From positions 21,893,235-21,957,234 of the forward strand of contig NC_092813.1 of assembly GCF_040954645.1 (NCBI RefSeq): a DNA stretch of 64,000 bases, read 5' to 3'. The notes under the pieces are model-generated. The model was not told the origin of the DNA. It was given only the letters and a program-made list of their open reading frames with translations, and did not search any database. This document shows, piece after piece, positions 1 to 10,509 of this stretch; position 1 is the stretch's first letter, and every line of letters begins with the position of its first letter. Made by a program: the position numbers and the translations under genes. This stretch comes from Diabrotica undecimpunctata. Its lineage: Eukaryota; Arthropoda; Insecta; Coleoptera; Chrysomelidae.

Positions 1-1
1 T

Positions 2-337
2 GACGTAACAATACCCGGTAATAGTGAGAAAATTTTGATGACCAGACCTGATGGTTACTGCCGAGACGGAAGTTTAAGGATGGTCGAAGATGTGAATAAT
101 GCCGAGTTCCTAACGGCAAAAGCTTTGGTAAGAATTCGAGATGTCGTTCCTGTAAGAGTTATGAATTTAAAGGGAACTGCTATTAAGTTAATTAAAAGAA
201 CTTTGATCGGACAGTGTGTTCCCGTGGCTTCGATTTGTTTCATGAATACTAATGAGAAAACGTCGAAATCTAAGTATCCAAAGCAGCTTGTTGAGACGAT
301 GATTAAAACGTGCCAAGATTTTGATGATGAACGAACT
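2..337 (+). pseudogene. Ty3/Gypsy pol fragment, part 1 (between protease and RT)
   Basis: This is one open frame entering from the left edge. It aligns by eye with the protease-RT linker of the intact Gypsy at the right end of the window: here ALVRIRDVVPVRVMNLKG and GQCVPVASI, there a run ending IPVRLINVNNYPVTIK and GTCVPVTSI. The frame stops being pol at 337, where the R1 element begins, and resumes at 6413 with KVKSMLIEFQDVF, so this and the 6413-8560 piece were one gene before the insertion. The 5' part (LTR, gag, protease) lies outside the window. The relation to the right-hand Gypsy is same clade but different family, since many residues differ. Product if intact: LTR-retrotransposon polyprotein. 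Confidence 0.8.
323..337. repeat. Target-site duplication, left copy, of R1 copy A
   Basis: GATGATGAACGAACT occurs here and again at 6398-6412, exactly flanking the R1 element. In the Gypsy frame both copies encode the same residues (DDER). Its length suits R1-clade insertion, where duplications of about 14 bp are known for R1 itself. The last T could belong to the poly(A/T) tail, so the length is 14 or 15. Confidence 0.92.
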
Positions 338-821
338 TTTTTTTTTTTTTTCGTCTTTATAGAGGGGGGGTCTGGAATCTTCAAAAGACATCTCAGTCCA
401 GGGCGCCGCCTGACTAACTTTAGTGCAGGATTCGTTCTTCGTACTCCCGGCGATAGTTCCCGAGGTACTTTAAAATGCCCTCTCGTCGCCGACTCTACGC
501 CGAACGCCTACCTGCTAAACCAGACCCTCCTCTGTCATCCAGCGATCCGGAAGCGGAATGGCCGCTGTTAGGCCGGCATCACTTCCGAATCACTACCTTT
601 ATTCATTCATTCTCCATTCATACACATCCACACTCTATTCATCAGCAAGGAGGTTCCCAGTCTCGTTCCAGGTAGCGTGTAGAAGACACTCATCGCTCCT
701 AGTTCGGCATTATTTCCAGATGGGCATTTCCTCCTTCCCCACAGTCTGACTCATGCATTCCAACTCACACAGTGTGACACAATTTTCTAGCTTCACCTTT
801 CAGCATCATTCACTCTTACCT
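337..821 (-). other. R1 copy A 3'UTR and poly(A) tail
   Basis: Read on the minus strand, about 470 bases follow the ORF2 stop (822-824) and end in a run of about 15 A (T337-T351). The sequence matches the 3'UTR of copy B (53019-53499) with few differences, including a G-run/C-run just before the tail. ORFs on the plus strand here are chance frames. Confidence 0.85.
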
Positions 822-3729
822 TTAGCGTTGGTTTAGCAGTCTTTCTTCCTCTTCCTTTTTCTTGATCACTGCACGGATATAGCTGTGTATGTTAGTCCAA
901 ACGAATTTATTTTCAATCATTCTCTCAATCATTTCTCTCACTGTAACAAAATTCACACCTGTCTCTCTCTCCATTCTGTTCCTTTCCACTATCCATCTGC
1001 TGCAATCTAACATCGTATGTGTCACAGTGTCCGAGTATCCACAGTATAGGCATTCATCTGTATCAGCCTTTCCGATCCTATAGAGGTAGGCCCTAAAACA
1101 CCCGTGTCCTGTGAGCACCTGCGTCAGGAAATAATCCAGTCGCCTGTGGCCACAGTCAACCCAATCTCTTATGTTTGGAATCAGCATTTTCGTCCACTGT
1201 GCCACATCTTCCGTGTTGTTCCATTCTTCTTGCCATCTTTTAACTGACCTTTCCCTTTCCTGTCTTTTCTCGGCCACAGTAAGGTTTGGACCTCTTCTCT
1301 CATAAAGCTCTTTTCTTTCCACCGCCAAAACATGCAACGGAACACATCCAGTGATGGTCCATAAGGCTGCCGCAGACACAGTCCTGTAGGCGCATGCCAC
1401 TCGCAACAGACTTGTTCTGTCTACTCGTGTCATGAGACTCCTACAGGCAGTTATCTCTACGGCCTCGCTCCAGACTGGTGCCGCGTAGAGGACGATCGAT
1501 TGTACAACACCGTGTAAGACCCTCCTCCTTTCGGATTTGGGTCCTCCAATGTTCGGCATCACCCTCCCCAACGCAGCCGTACTATTCGCAGCCTTCCGGA
1601 CCACCTCCCGCACGTGCTCTCCCCATTTTCCACTCTGGTGCAATGTCACTCCTAGATACTTTACATGTTTCTTAGGTGTTAGACATGCTCCCGCACATTT
1701 TAATTCAATATTGTGCCCATTCCTTGTCCCCTTCAGAATGATGGCTTCGGTTTTCTCTGTCGCAAGTTTCAGTCCGTGCTGCGTCATCCATTTTTTTACG
1801 ACGCCGCCTGCGGTTCTAACCCGGTATTTGAGATCTGGCTCATCCCGAGCCACTACCAGTACAGCGAGGTCATCCGCGAATGCGAAGGGGGTTGTACCCT
1901 CTCCGTATTCACAGTGCAAAACCCCGTCATATGCCAGATTCCATAGCGTCGGGCCCAAGACAGATCCCTGGGGTACTCCGGCCGTCACGTCCACGATCGT
2001 GCCCTTTTTCACCATAATCCTTCTCTCGGACAGATACTCCGCCACCACATTCATCAGGTAACCAGGACATTCTCTCTCCTCCATTGCCTTCATTACCTCG
2101 TTCCACTGCAACGTATTGAATGCATTCTTAACATCAAACAACAGCAGAGCCGCCCAGCGATGTTCATCCCCTCTGTTGCGCAATGCTTCGAGTACACTCA
2201 TGATTGCATCTATCGTGCTTTTCCCTTTACAAAAACCAAATTGCCTCCTTGATAAACCACCTGACCTCTCAATCATGTCGTCTACATCTCTAGCTTTGGG
2301 AAGCAGTATTAACCTCGATGTCCTCCAAGGCTCAGGAAAAGTTTGTGCTTCCAGCAGTGCATTCATATGTTCCAGAAGCCACGCAGGTTCCACCCGTCCT
2401 AGACCCTTCACCGCCTTAGGTGGTATCTGATCTAGTCCTGGGGACCTACGAGTCTTTAGTGAACCCAATGCCTCGATAAGTTCATCCATGGTAAAGGGTA
2501 CAGCTCGCTCAGCTCCTTCATCCCTCCATACACCATGACATCTGCCGTCCGGAAAGAGCTCTCTTGTTACCTCAAGCTTCTTATCCATAGGCATCTCGTA
2601 AGGAGAATACGCATGGAACTTCTTCATGACGATCTTGTACCCCTGACCCCAGATGTCCTCATCTAGCTGTTCACACAACTCTTTCCAGTGCCTTCTTTTT
2701 TCTGTACGGATTTTCCTGTACAGTTCCCTCTTCCTTGCGCGGTACTCTTCCTCGATCTCCTCGATGATCTCAGGGTTGATTCCTGCTCTACCTCTTGCTC
2801 TTGTTAACCTTCTTCTCATTGCTATACACACATTTCTTAGTGCCTCGATGTCCGCATTCCACCAATATGGCATCCTGTTGACATCTTGGCGACCAATCTT
2901 GCTTCCCTCCATCGCCTCCCTCCTCTTCTTTAATGACTCTCTCCAGGCTTTCCACTGTCGGTGATTGACCCTGCATTATGCTCACTCTCCATTTAATTAG
3001 TTCCTCGTATACTTTCCAGTCATTCCCATCGCCGCATCTGCCCATCGACGTCCCGGATGCACGGACCGTGTTAGTGGTCCCCTTTCCAGTTATCGAGAAC
3101 TCAATGTATTGATGTTCAGTTCCAGTGTAGTCTGGCAAAACCTTCCAACCTACTGCTTTCGTCGCTATTTCTTGTGTCGCCATGGTCACGTCGATGTACG
3201 TACCTGTACCTCTCCTAACAAACGTAGGTTCCAGACCTGTGTTCAGAACCACTAGGTCTAGAGCACCCACCCAGTCAGTTAGTATCCTGCCGCGAGCATC
3301 GGTGATGGGAGATCCCCAGTCCGCTGCTTTTGCGTTAAAATCTCCCAGCACTACGTATTCTCCTCCTGTGTTTCCCACTTCCTGCATGATCTCGTCTATC
3401 TTCATCTCGTACTCGCCCACCGTCACGTTTGGAGAAATATAACAGCAGACCAGTCGCACCCCCTCCATCCGAACAATCACATATCCTTCTTTGGGCTTAA
3501 TTTCATACACTCGCAGTTTCCTATTGTAGATTCGTACAGCAGCTCTCCCGGTCGTATCTACAAACCATCCTCTTCTTTTCACCGCTGTTGGATTTGGTTC
3601 CGCCGTCACCAGCACATCGATGTTCTTTTCTACTGCGGCAGTCTCAGCAAGATCATGTGCTAGTCTTGCCGTTCCCACATTAGTTTGGAGCACTCTCAGC
3701 TCTCGAGTCATGTTTTCTCTGTTTGCCAT
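822..3729 (-). pseudogene. R1 copy A ORF2: endonuclease plus reverse transcriptase, frame-broken
   Basis: ATG at 3727-3729 opens an apurinic-type endonuclease (residues 1 to about 220) with LGDFNAKAADWGS and TEHQYIEF, the usual catalytic Asn/Asp and His surroundings. That frame runs to 2788. The RT lies in another frame from about 2912 to the stop at 822: PYWWNADIEALR entry motif, QFGFCKGKSTIDA, GVPQGSVLGPTLWN, FADDLAVLV (catalytic Asp pair near 1867-1884), and a C-terminal CLYCGYSDTVTHTMLDC knuckle. The product would nick target DNA and reverse-transcribe the element RNA. Lesions: the EN/RT frame break, shared with copy B, and a private 63-nt in-frame deletion near 2285 that removes about 21 RT residues present in copy B, including KYRPILLPCISKLYE. 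It should be inactive. Confidence 0.88.
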
Positions 3730-3790
3730 TTCTAAACCTTGGATTTCTTTCGCGCTCTCTTTTACACTCTGATACTCTTGGGACTAGTCC

Positions 3791-5778
3791 TCAGTTATTT
3801 CTATTTTCAACCAGTCGGTTGAACTTTGGGCATATTCTTGAATTTGCCACATGCCCATTCACGTCGCAATTGAGGCATCTGGTTGTTTCTTCCTTGCATT
3901 CCAGCGCTATGTGACCCTCTTTGCCACATTGGAAGCAACATCCTCTTCTGTTCTGCCCCTTGCAGTGCCATTGTTTGTGTCCAAAGGCAAGACATCTCAA
4001 GCATCTCGGTATTTCTAACCTTGATTTTATCACTCGGCAGGATGTGTAGTCTACTTTTATTCTTTTCATTTGCAAGATCTTTTCGGCAACAGCTTCATCC
4101 ACATCGATCACGGCACTCATCATCCCTCTTACTGCGCCTCGTGTCTCGGTCCAAATTTTTATAATGTCACAGACCCGCTCTTTTCCAGCTGCATCCTCTG
4201 TGGCCTTTTGGATCTCTTCCTTTGTTGTATTGGGTGGGATTTCCTGTATTAAGAGTCTTTTCTTCACGATGCCTCCTTTTGCCACTGCTCTCGACACGCA
4301 TGTATTATCAGAGAGAAGTTTCTTCACTTCCTCTGCCTTTTCCCGTCCTCCGACCAACTCCAGTGATATTCCTTGGTCTCTAGTCTGTCTGATCCTTTTA
4401 ATGTCAATGTCCTTTCTTCCTGTCAGCTTGTTTTTTACCTCTGTTACTAAATCCACAAAGGATTTTTCTTTGGTTTTATTGATGATTACGACTCCATTTT
4501 GTTCTTTGGACTTGGTGTTGATATTGGTCCACCTTCTTGTTGTTTTTTTACCTAGGAGCGTGATCGTTACATCTCTTCCTCTTACAGCCCATTCCATAAT
4601 TTTTCTCGATGTCTCAACTCCCAGTGCTGCCGGTGTGTGGATTCCCAGGTTTTCTCTTCCCAGCTCCTCCATCTTCTGTACCAGTTTCCTGCATGTTTTC
4701 AGGAACTTCACTGGCACAGGTTCTTCCTTTTTGTTTGGGAGAAGTTTAAATCCATACTTCTCCTTGTGGATCCACGTTCCATCTTTATGAACAGACATCG
4801 TGACTTTCGTAGTTCCCAGGCCGCCCTCCTCATCCACCTCCGCTGGAGCACCTGGTAGCTGCGGAAACATAGCTTTGGCCTTTTCCATGGCTTTGTTGTC
4901 CTCGTCATTGTTGGTGACAAAGACTGCCACGTCTCCTGTTAATTCTGAGATGTTACCTTCTTTCACTATAGTCCTAGTGAAGACCTCCTCTGGCCAGTCT
5001 TCATTTAGAAATTCTATTGTTTCCTTCTCTTCCTTACATGTTGTCATCTTATTTGTGATAGCGTCTACCCTTGAACCCCCATTGTCGCCAACTTCTTAAC
5101 TTTCAAGGGTTCCATTTTGATCTGCACGCCTCTGGATGTCATGCATACAGACTTTCTTGGAGCCTCTTCTTCATTATTTTCCTCCACTTCCTCGATATAA
5201 TCGAGCATCCGATTTCTCAAGATGTCGACCTCCCTCTTTATGGATAGCCTTGTATTTGGCACCTTTCTCATAAGTTTCCCGAGTTCCGCTACGCTGTCCT
5301 GGAGACGCTCCAACTTTGATCTAGTTTTGTAGTTCAGTGGCTTCCCCTCTTCCTCTAAACTGGACGTTTCTGTCCTGTTGCTTGGTTTTCTTTTTCTTGA
5401 CCTCCTTTTTTTCCATTCATCATCAAAGCTGCATCTGCTGTCTGAGCTGCTTGCTGCTTCGTCTTCCTTTCTTTCGTTTTCTTTCCTTAAAATCTCCTCC
5501 CTCATTTTATTTTTTTCTTCCTTCTGCCTGTTTTCCCCTTTCTCTTTTTCTCCTCCCTTTATTTCTTCCTCTCTCTTGGTTTGCTGATTTTCCCTTTCTT
5601 CCCTATCCTTCCCACTATTTCTGTTTGTTTTATTTCTATCTACAATTTCTTCCACTTCTCTTCTCCAGTTTTTCTTCCCTTGAGTTTCATCCCTTTCTTT
5701 CACTCCTCCTCTTCTACTTTCTTCTTCATCTCCACTGTTCCCTTTTCCGTCTCTTTTATTTTTCTTTTTCTTTCTCAT
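3791..5778 (-). pseudogene. R1 copy A ORF1: RNA-binding, gag-like protein, frameshifted
   Basis: I choose ATG 5778-5776; an upstream GTG at 5790 is in frame but less likely. The N-terminal third is very basic and acidic, low in complexity (Lys/Glu/Arg rich) and probably helical. The C-terminus holds three zinc knuckles: CLRCLAFGHKQWHC, CFQCGKEGHIALEC and CLNCDVNGHVANSRIC, typical of R1-clade ORF1 proteins that coat element RNA. Compared with copy B, 34 bases are missing near 5065, leaving AAGG-type microhomology at the junction. The loss is not a multiple of three and splits the gene into 5065-5778 and 3791-about 5060. The spacer to ORF2 is about 60 bases. Confidence 0.88.
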
Positions 5779-6397
5779 CTTTCTTCCCACGAGTTGGGTC
5801 GTGCTGATCGGTCCAGTGGGGCAGTGCGCCCTTACCCCACCAAGGCTGTTTTCCCCTCAGGTTCGCCACCTCCCTTGGGCATCGCTCGTAGCCCACTTTA
5901 TTACCCCTGGGCCATGCACCTCTTTGGCACGATGGTGTTACACCTTGAGGTTAGGGAGGCGGTATATTAGGATTATGCATAGCCGCCTGCCCTATGCTTA
6001 TCCGTTTGTATGGATGTTAAGAATCTAAATTAATAAAAGTGTTATTGACTTGAAATTTGGTGGATGGCCGGAGATGAGCCACGGTGACCAATCCAGGCTC
6101 ATCTGCGCTCATCCTACTGTAGGATGGGTTTTATTATATAGGAAGAAATGAAGATTTTTATTAAAGAAATGTGTTTGGATAATTTGGAAAAAAATGTAGT
6201 GTCTTGTGCACCCGGTACACAGACGCTGGACGTTAGTTGGATTGTACTTAGCTTTATCGGTCGTGCTCCCCGGGATATATCCCACAATAGAGGGACCAAG
6301 ACTGATGACTAGCCTTTTCTACCACGGCGAGGTTATTTTATAGCCCAAGATGATTATCTCATTTTGACCTAATTTTCTCGCTACCATTGCTTCTTGG
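5779..6397 (-). other. R1 copy A 5'UTR
   Basis: About 620 bases lie upstream of ORF1. The stretch 5779-6040 is shared with copy B. From 6041 to 6397 it is unique to copy A in this window and contains no long frame. It probably carries the internal promoter expected of a full-length non-LTR element, but no motif is diagnostic. Confidence 0.65.
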
Positions 6398-6412
6398 GAT
6401 GATGAACGAACT
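6398..6412. repeat. Target-site duplication, right copy, of R1 copy A
   Basis: GATGATGAACGAACT is identical to 323-337. The Gypsy reading frame resumes directly after it. Confidence 0.92.
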
Positions 6413-8560
6413 AAAAAAGTGAAATCTATGCTGATAGAATTTCAAGATGTTTTTGCCTTGAATAAGAAGGATAATGGCAAAACAAGCATAGTAAAGCATA
6501 AAATTAATAAGGGAGACGCTCAGATAATCAAACAACAACCTAGACGACTTCCATTTGCGAAAAGAGATGAAGCCGAAGACACCATCAAAGAATCTAACAG
6601 AAGTCTTTCAACGATTGCAGGCAGCGAATTTGAAGTTACGTCCAAAGAAATGTCACTTGTTTCGACGAGAAGTGAAGTACTTGGGACATATTGTAGCAAG
6701 TAATGGTGTAACAGCTGATCCTGAAAAACTTGCAGCAATTAAGGATTGGCCTGTACCAAGAGATAAACACGAAATTATAAATTTTCTTGGCCTATGTACA
6801 TATTACCGACGTTTTGTCAAAGGATTTGCCAACATCTCCAAGCCATTAACAAAGTTGACAGAAGAAGGCAAAGAATCTACATCTAGCGAAGAGTGTCAAA
6901 GAGCTTTCGAACACTTACAAATGGCTCTGACCACGCACCGATTTTAAGCTACCCTAGGCAGGCAGGAAAATTTGTGTTGGACACCGATGCAAGCAACAGT
7001 GCAATAGGAGCTATTCTCTCCCAAATCCAATATGGACAGGAGAAAGTCATCGCTTACTTTAGCAAAGTCTTGTCGAAACCAGAAAGAAACTATTGCATTA
7101 CGGTACTAGGAGAGAATTGTTAGGCGTAGTAAAGGCTTGCGAGCATTTCCATAAATACTCGTATGGCAGAAAGTTTCTTCTTCGCACGGATCACGCTGCT
7201 CTAAAATGGCTCCTACAATTCCGAAATCTAGACGGCCAGATGGCAAGATGGTTAGAACGATTACAAGAATATGATTACGAGATCGAACACAGGGCTGGCA
7301 GAGTTCATTCAAATGCTGATGCCCTTTCGAGACGGCCGTGCAGTGCAAATTGTAATCACTGTCTTAAATTAGAAGAACGGCTTTGCCCCGTGAGACGAAC
7401 CACCGTCATTAATGATCAATGGCAGCCTCAACAGCTACAAGACGCTCAAGCAGATGATCCATGTATAAAAAGAGTATTGGATTGGATGCGTCGAAGTGAA
7501 AGACCTTTTTGGCAAGACATTAGTGCATGCAGTCCAGAAGTCAAGTGTTACTGGAGCCAATGGAATTGCCTAGTGCTGAAAGATGATCTTCTGTATAGAA
7601 CCTTTGAGAACGATGTTGGTAGGTACAGAAACTAAGCTTCAGTTGATTGTACCTAAAAGTAAAGTGTCAGAAGTATTGCGTCTGTTGCATGGCGGTGCAT
7701 CAGGTGGACACTTTGGTATCACAAAGACTCTGCAAAAGGTTCGAGAACGGTTCTATTGGGTGAACTGTAAAGATGATCTAAGAAGATGGTGCCGGAAATG
7801 TGAACTGTGTGCAACCAGTAATGGTCCGGCTGGTAAAAAGAGGGCACCCATGAGACAGTACAATGTTGGTAGTCCTATGGAAAGAGTAGCAATTGACATT
7901 GCAGGTCCACTTTTAGAGACAAATGCTGGAAATAAACATATCCTGGTAGCCATGGAATATTTTACGAAATGGACCGAGGCCTATGTGATACCAAATTAAG
8001 AAGCTGCTACCATTGCAGAAGTACTTGTTAAAGAATTCTTTAGCCGATTTGGTGTTCCCTTGGAGATCCACTCCGACCAAGGGCGGAACTTCGAGTCAAC
8101 CCTTTTCCAAAACGTTTGTAAATTGATTAGTGTCAATAAGACCAGAACGACACCCCTGCATCCTCAATCAGATGGAATGGTCGAGGGAATGAACCGAACA
8201 ATGAGAAAACACCTGTTCAAAGTTGTATCAGAACATCAAAGAGATTGGGACCAGCATATTCATTTATTCCTAATGGCCTACCGCTCGGCCGTGAATGAAA
8301 CTACAGGCCAGACTCCAACCTGCCTGATGTTAGGTCGTGAAGTTCGTTTACCCTGCGACCTAGAGTTTGGCTGCAGACCTTCCGCAGAACATGTTGCAAG
8401 CGAAGATTATGTCGACCGCCTGAAGTTAACAATGAACAACATTCATGAACTTGCCGGACAATACATCCAGTTAGCCAGTGACAGAATGAAAGATCAATAC
8501 GATTCTCGATGCAAGAATGAAACCTAAGAAGTAGGTGATGAAATATATTTATATAAATTC
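6413..8560 (+). pseudogene. Ty3/Gypsy pol fragment, part 2 (RT, RNase H, integrase), decayed
   Basis: This continues the frame of 2-337. Order: start of RT (IEFQDVFALNKKD, VKHKINKG), a junction near 6575 where the central RT including the catalytic YLDD is deleted, RT thumb (FLGLCTYYRRFVKGF), RNase H (DTDASNSAIGAIL, TRRELLGVV, RTDHAALKWLLQF), zinc-binding integrase N-terminus (WCRKCELCA), integrase core (VAIDIAGPL, HSDQGRNFES, HPQSDGMVEGMNRTMR) and a truncated tail. Lesions: the RT deletion with frameshift, further frameshifts near 6940, 7097 and 7620, a TAA at 7997-7999 inside the integrase, and loss of frame near 8524. No 3' LTR is recognisable. It is an old, dead copy. Confidence 0.88.
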
Positions 8561-8569
8561 GAACCGCTC

Positions 8570-9060
8570 GTTTTATTTAATCTCGCTACATGGTGATAGT
8601 ATGCAGCCTTGTCTAGTGCCTTTCTTTGTTTTGCAAAGGCATTTGAATATTTTTTGAAATGGATTAAATTTGAAATATGTATTTGAAAGGAAGGTTCTCA
8701 GAATGATATTTAGACCTCAAAGAGATGAATTGACAGGAGAATGGAGAAGGCGCCGCAATGCTGAATTGGTGACTCTATTCTATGTGAAGTTGTTATGTTC
8801 CCTGTACTTCAACTTTGGCTAGTTATACACATTTATTTTCAGGTTAACTAGGTGGTAATGAATTTCCATATTTCCTATTATACTCCAGATGGGATCCCAT
8901 TGTACTGAATCGAAAGGCTTTATGTAATCAACGAAACAGAACAGCATTGGAATATTTATTCTCGCGCTTTTCCTATTTTCTTGTCTGGTGTTATATATCT
9001 GCTCACGTGTTGATTTCCCTGGTGCGAATCTGTATAATTTTTCAATAAAAATTTCTCAAT
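8570..9060 (-). pseudogene. RTE-like non-LTR RT fragments, rearranged
   Basis: On the minus strand, 9050 down to about 8790 reads as RT (APGKSTREQIYNTR, then FCFVDYIKAFDSVQW with a frameshift), and 8640-8570 reads KGTRQGCILSP, the next conserved RT block. Between them, about 8645-8775 reads on the plus strand as an RT C-terminal motif (FERKVLRMIFRP...DELTGEWRRRRN). So a C-terminal piece in opposite orientation sits inside the minus-strand RT. All pieces are short and broken. Confidence 0.6.
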
Positions 9061-9380
9061 TTTTGTCAATAAAAAAAACAAAAAATACTCAATACATAGA
9101 GTCAAACTTAAAAACTAGGACGCCAATTAGTCTAAATAATATCTTTTATAATTAGAAAAACTGTAAACCAGCAGTACAAAGATTAATTGCAAAACAATTA
9201 CGTGGGTGACTATTAATCGAATAATGCTAATATTCTGTGAAATGAATGATTCACTTAAGCTTCGAAATTTAATAGCTGCTTAGTTACTGTTTGTCATTTG
9301 CTACTGTAGTTCAGTTGAATGCACACCAGAGAACACGTATATTGTATATTTTACTAGTGTTGAAAAATTTCGTCCAAAAT

Positions 9381-9671
9381 ATGATGGAAAAACGTGAAGA
9401 AAACGTTGACAGGTGCTTTTATCTTCAACGCAGCAACACGTTACGTTCGACTTGGGCACCAATTCGAACAAAGGAAGAGCCTCTTTACTGTGTAAGCGAT
9501 AAATCGTTTAATTTACCATTCGATAAAAGTGCTTCTGTCGAAGAGCCACAAAGTATTTCAAATGGAAATTGGAAAAACTATTGTTACATTTTATCACTGC
9601 TGTTTGCCATAATAGTCGGAATAGCATTTGTCACTTTATGGCACCACAAGAACACAAGTGCTTTAAATACG
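9381..9671 (+). CDS. Possible first coding exon of a type II membrane protein
   Basis: Two adjacent ATGs (9381, 9384) follow an A-rich context. About 65 polar residues, probably cytosolic, precede one strong membrane segment, YCYILSLLFAIIVGIAFVTL, flanked by WKN and WHHK. A splice donor ACG|GTAAAA lies at 9671/9672; without splicing the frame runs on to 9812. A possible next exon is 9832-9886 (TTTATTTAG acceptor, ATTAG|GTAC donor) reading NRIDQNIAISEKLMEYIR, but its phase does not fit this donor; a weaker donor just upstream would fit. No family recognised. It does not resemble any transposable element in the window, so a host gene or its remnant is the best guess. Confidence 0.35.
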
Positions 9672-9989
9672 GTAAAACTTAAAAAAATATATAATAATTT
9701 ACTAAAAAATAAATGGAAATGTTTAATGTTGCTGCTATATTATTTTGCATATCATAATAACTATATATTTTTTTATTTCTTTTGTTTTATAGAATCAACT
9801 TTAGTTTTATAGTTTTTTTTTGTTTATTTAGAAAATCGCATCGACCAAAATATAGCCATTAGCGAAAAATTAATGGAATACATTAGGTACAATTACTGCC
9901 TTACAATTTGGTTTATTAAATATTGTGGTACTTATTAATGTCTTACAAGAAATTCAGAGTGTTGTTAAAGTTGTAGTCTGCACCTAGAC

Positions 9990-10455
9990 CTTATAGAAGT
10001 GCTCCTGGTATCTTGTTGTTACTTCGTTGTTGATTGTAGAGAGGACATTCACATAGTATGTGCATTATCGTTAGTGTCGTATTACACGTTTCACATCGCG
10101 GCGGTTCGCAATTTTTAATTAAGTAATCATGCGTTAACCTATTATGTCCAAGTCTGAGGCGCGTTATTATTATTTCTTGGCTTCTTGACGTAGGTAACAC
10201 ATTCCATGTCTCTATGCTGGGTTTCACTAGTCTTAATTTTGAATTCGACACATTCCATTTATTTTTCCATGCACTTAAGATTGATTTTTTTATGTAAGCT
10301 TTTATATCCGTTGATACGATTTCGGAAACGTCACTCACGATCGCGTCTTTCGCACTATGGTCAGCAGTTTCGTTGCCTTTTATTCCTATATGGGATGGGA
10401 TCCAGATGAAATTTATCTCATTATGATTAATATAAGCCTGAAGAAGGCCAGTTTT
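9990..10455 (-). pseudogene. I-like non-LTR element, RNase H and C-terminal fragment
   Basis: On the minus strand: FIWIPSHIGIKGNETAD, the characteristic RNase H motif of I-like elements, then a W-rich segment, TRLRLGHNRLTHDYL, and a C-terminal knuckle CETCNTTLTIMHILCECP. It is open but starts abruptly near 10455; the rest of the RT is missing. A second, less degraded relative is at 14090-18490. Confidence 0.75.
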
Positions 10456-10509
10456 AATTTTTATTAAAAGCGTTTATTTTTATTAATGAAAATTATTTTA
10501 ATTTATATT

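Larger units (their letters stand above)
338..6397 (-). mobile_element. R1-clade non-LTR retrotransposon, copy A, apparently full length
   Basis: This is a 6.06-kb element on the minus strand: 5'UTR (6397 down to 5779), ORF1 with three CCHC knuckles, ORF2 with endonuclease and reverse transcriptase, 3'UTR, and a poly(A) tail seen as a T run ending at 351. It is bounded by a 14-15-bp duplication inside a Gypsy pol. ORF1 zinc knuckles, the R1-type endonuclease motif LGDFNAKAADWGS and the RT box FADD place it in the R1 clade; the insertion site here is not rDNA. The outer 357 bases at the 5' end are missing from copy B, so their membership rests on the flanking duplication. It is coding-defective (see ORF entries). 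Confidence 0.9.

Noticed and set aside
1537..2061. Plus-strand ORF of 174 codons
   Set aside because: Lies antisense to R1 RT motifs; an equivalent shadow exists in copy B at 51779-52303.
5337..5807. Plus-strand Phe/Leu/Ser-rich ORF that looks membrane-like
   Set aside because: Complement of the Lys/Glu-rich R1 ORF1 N-terminus; the same shadow appears opposite copy B (47675-48409).
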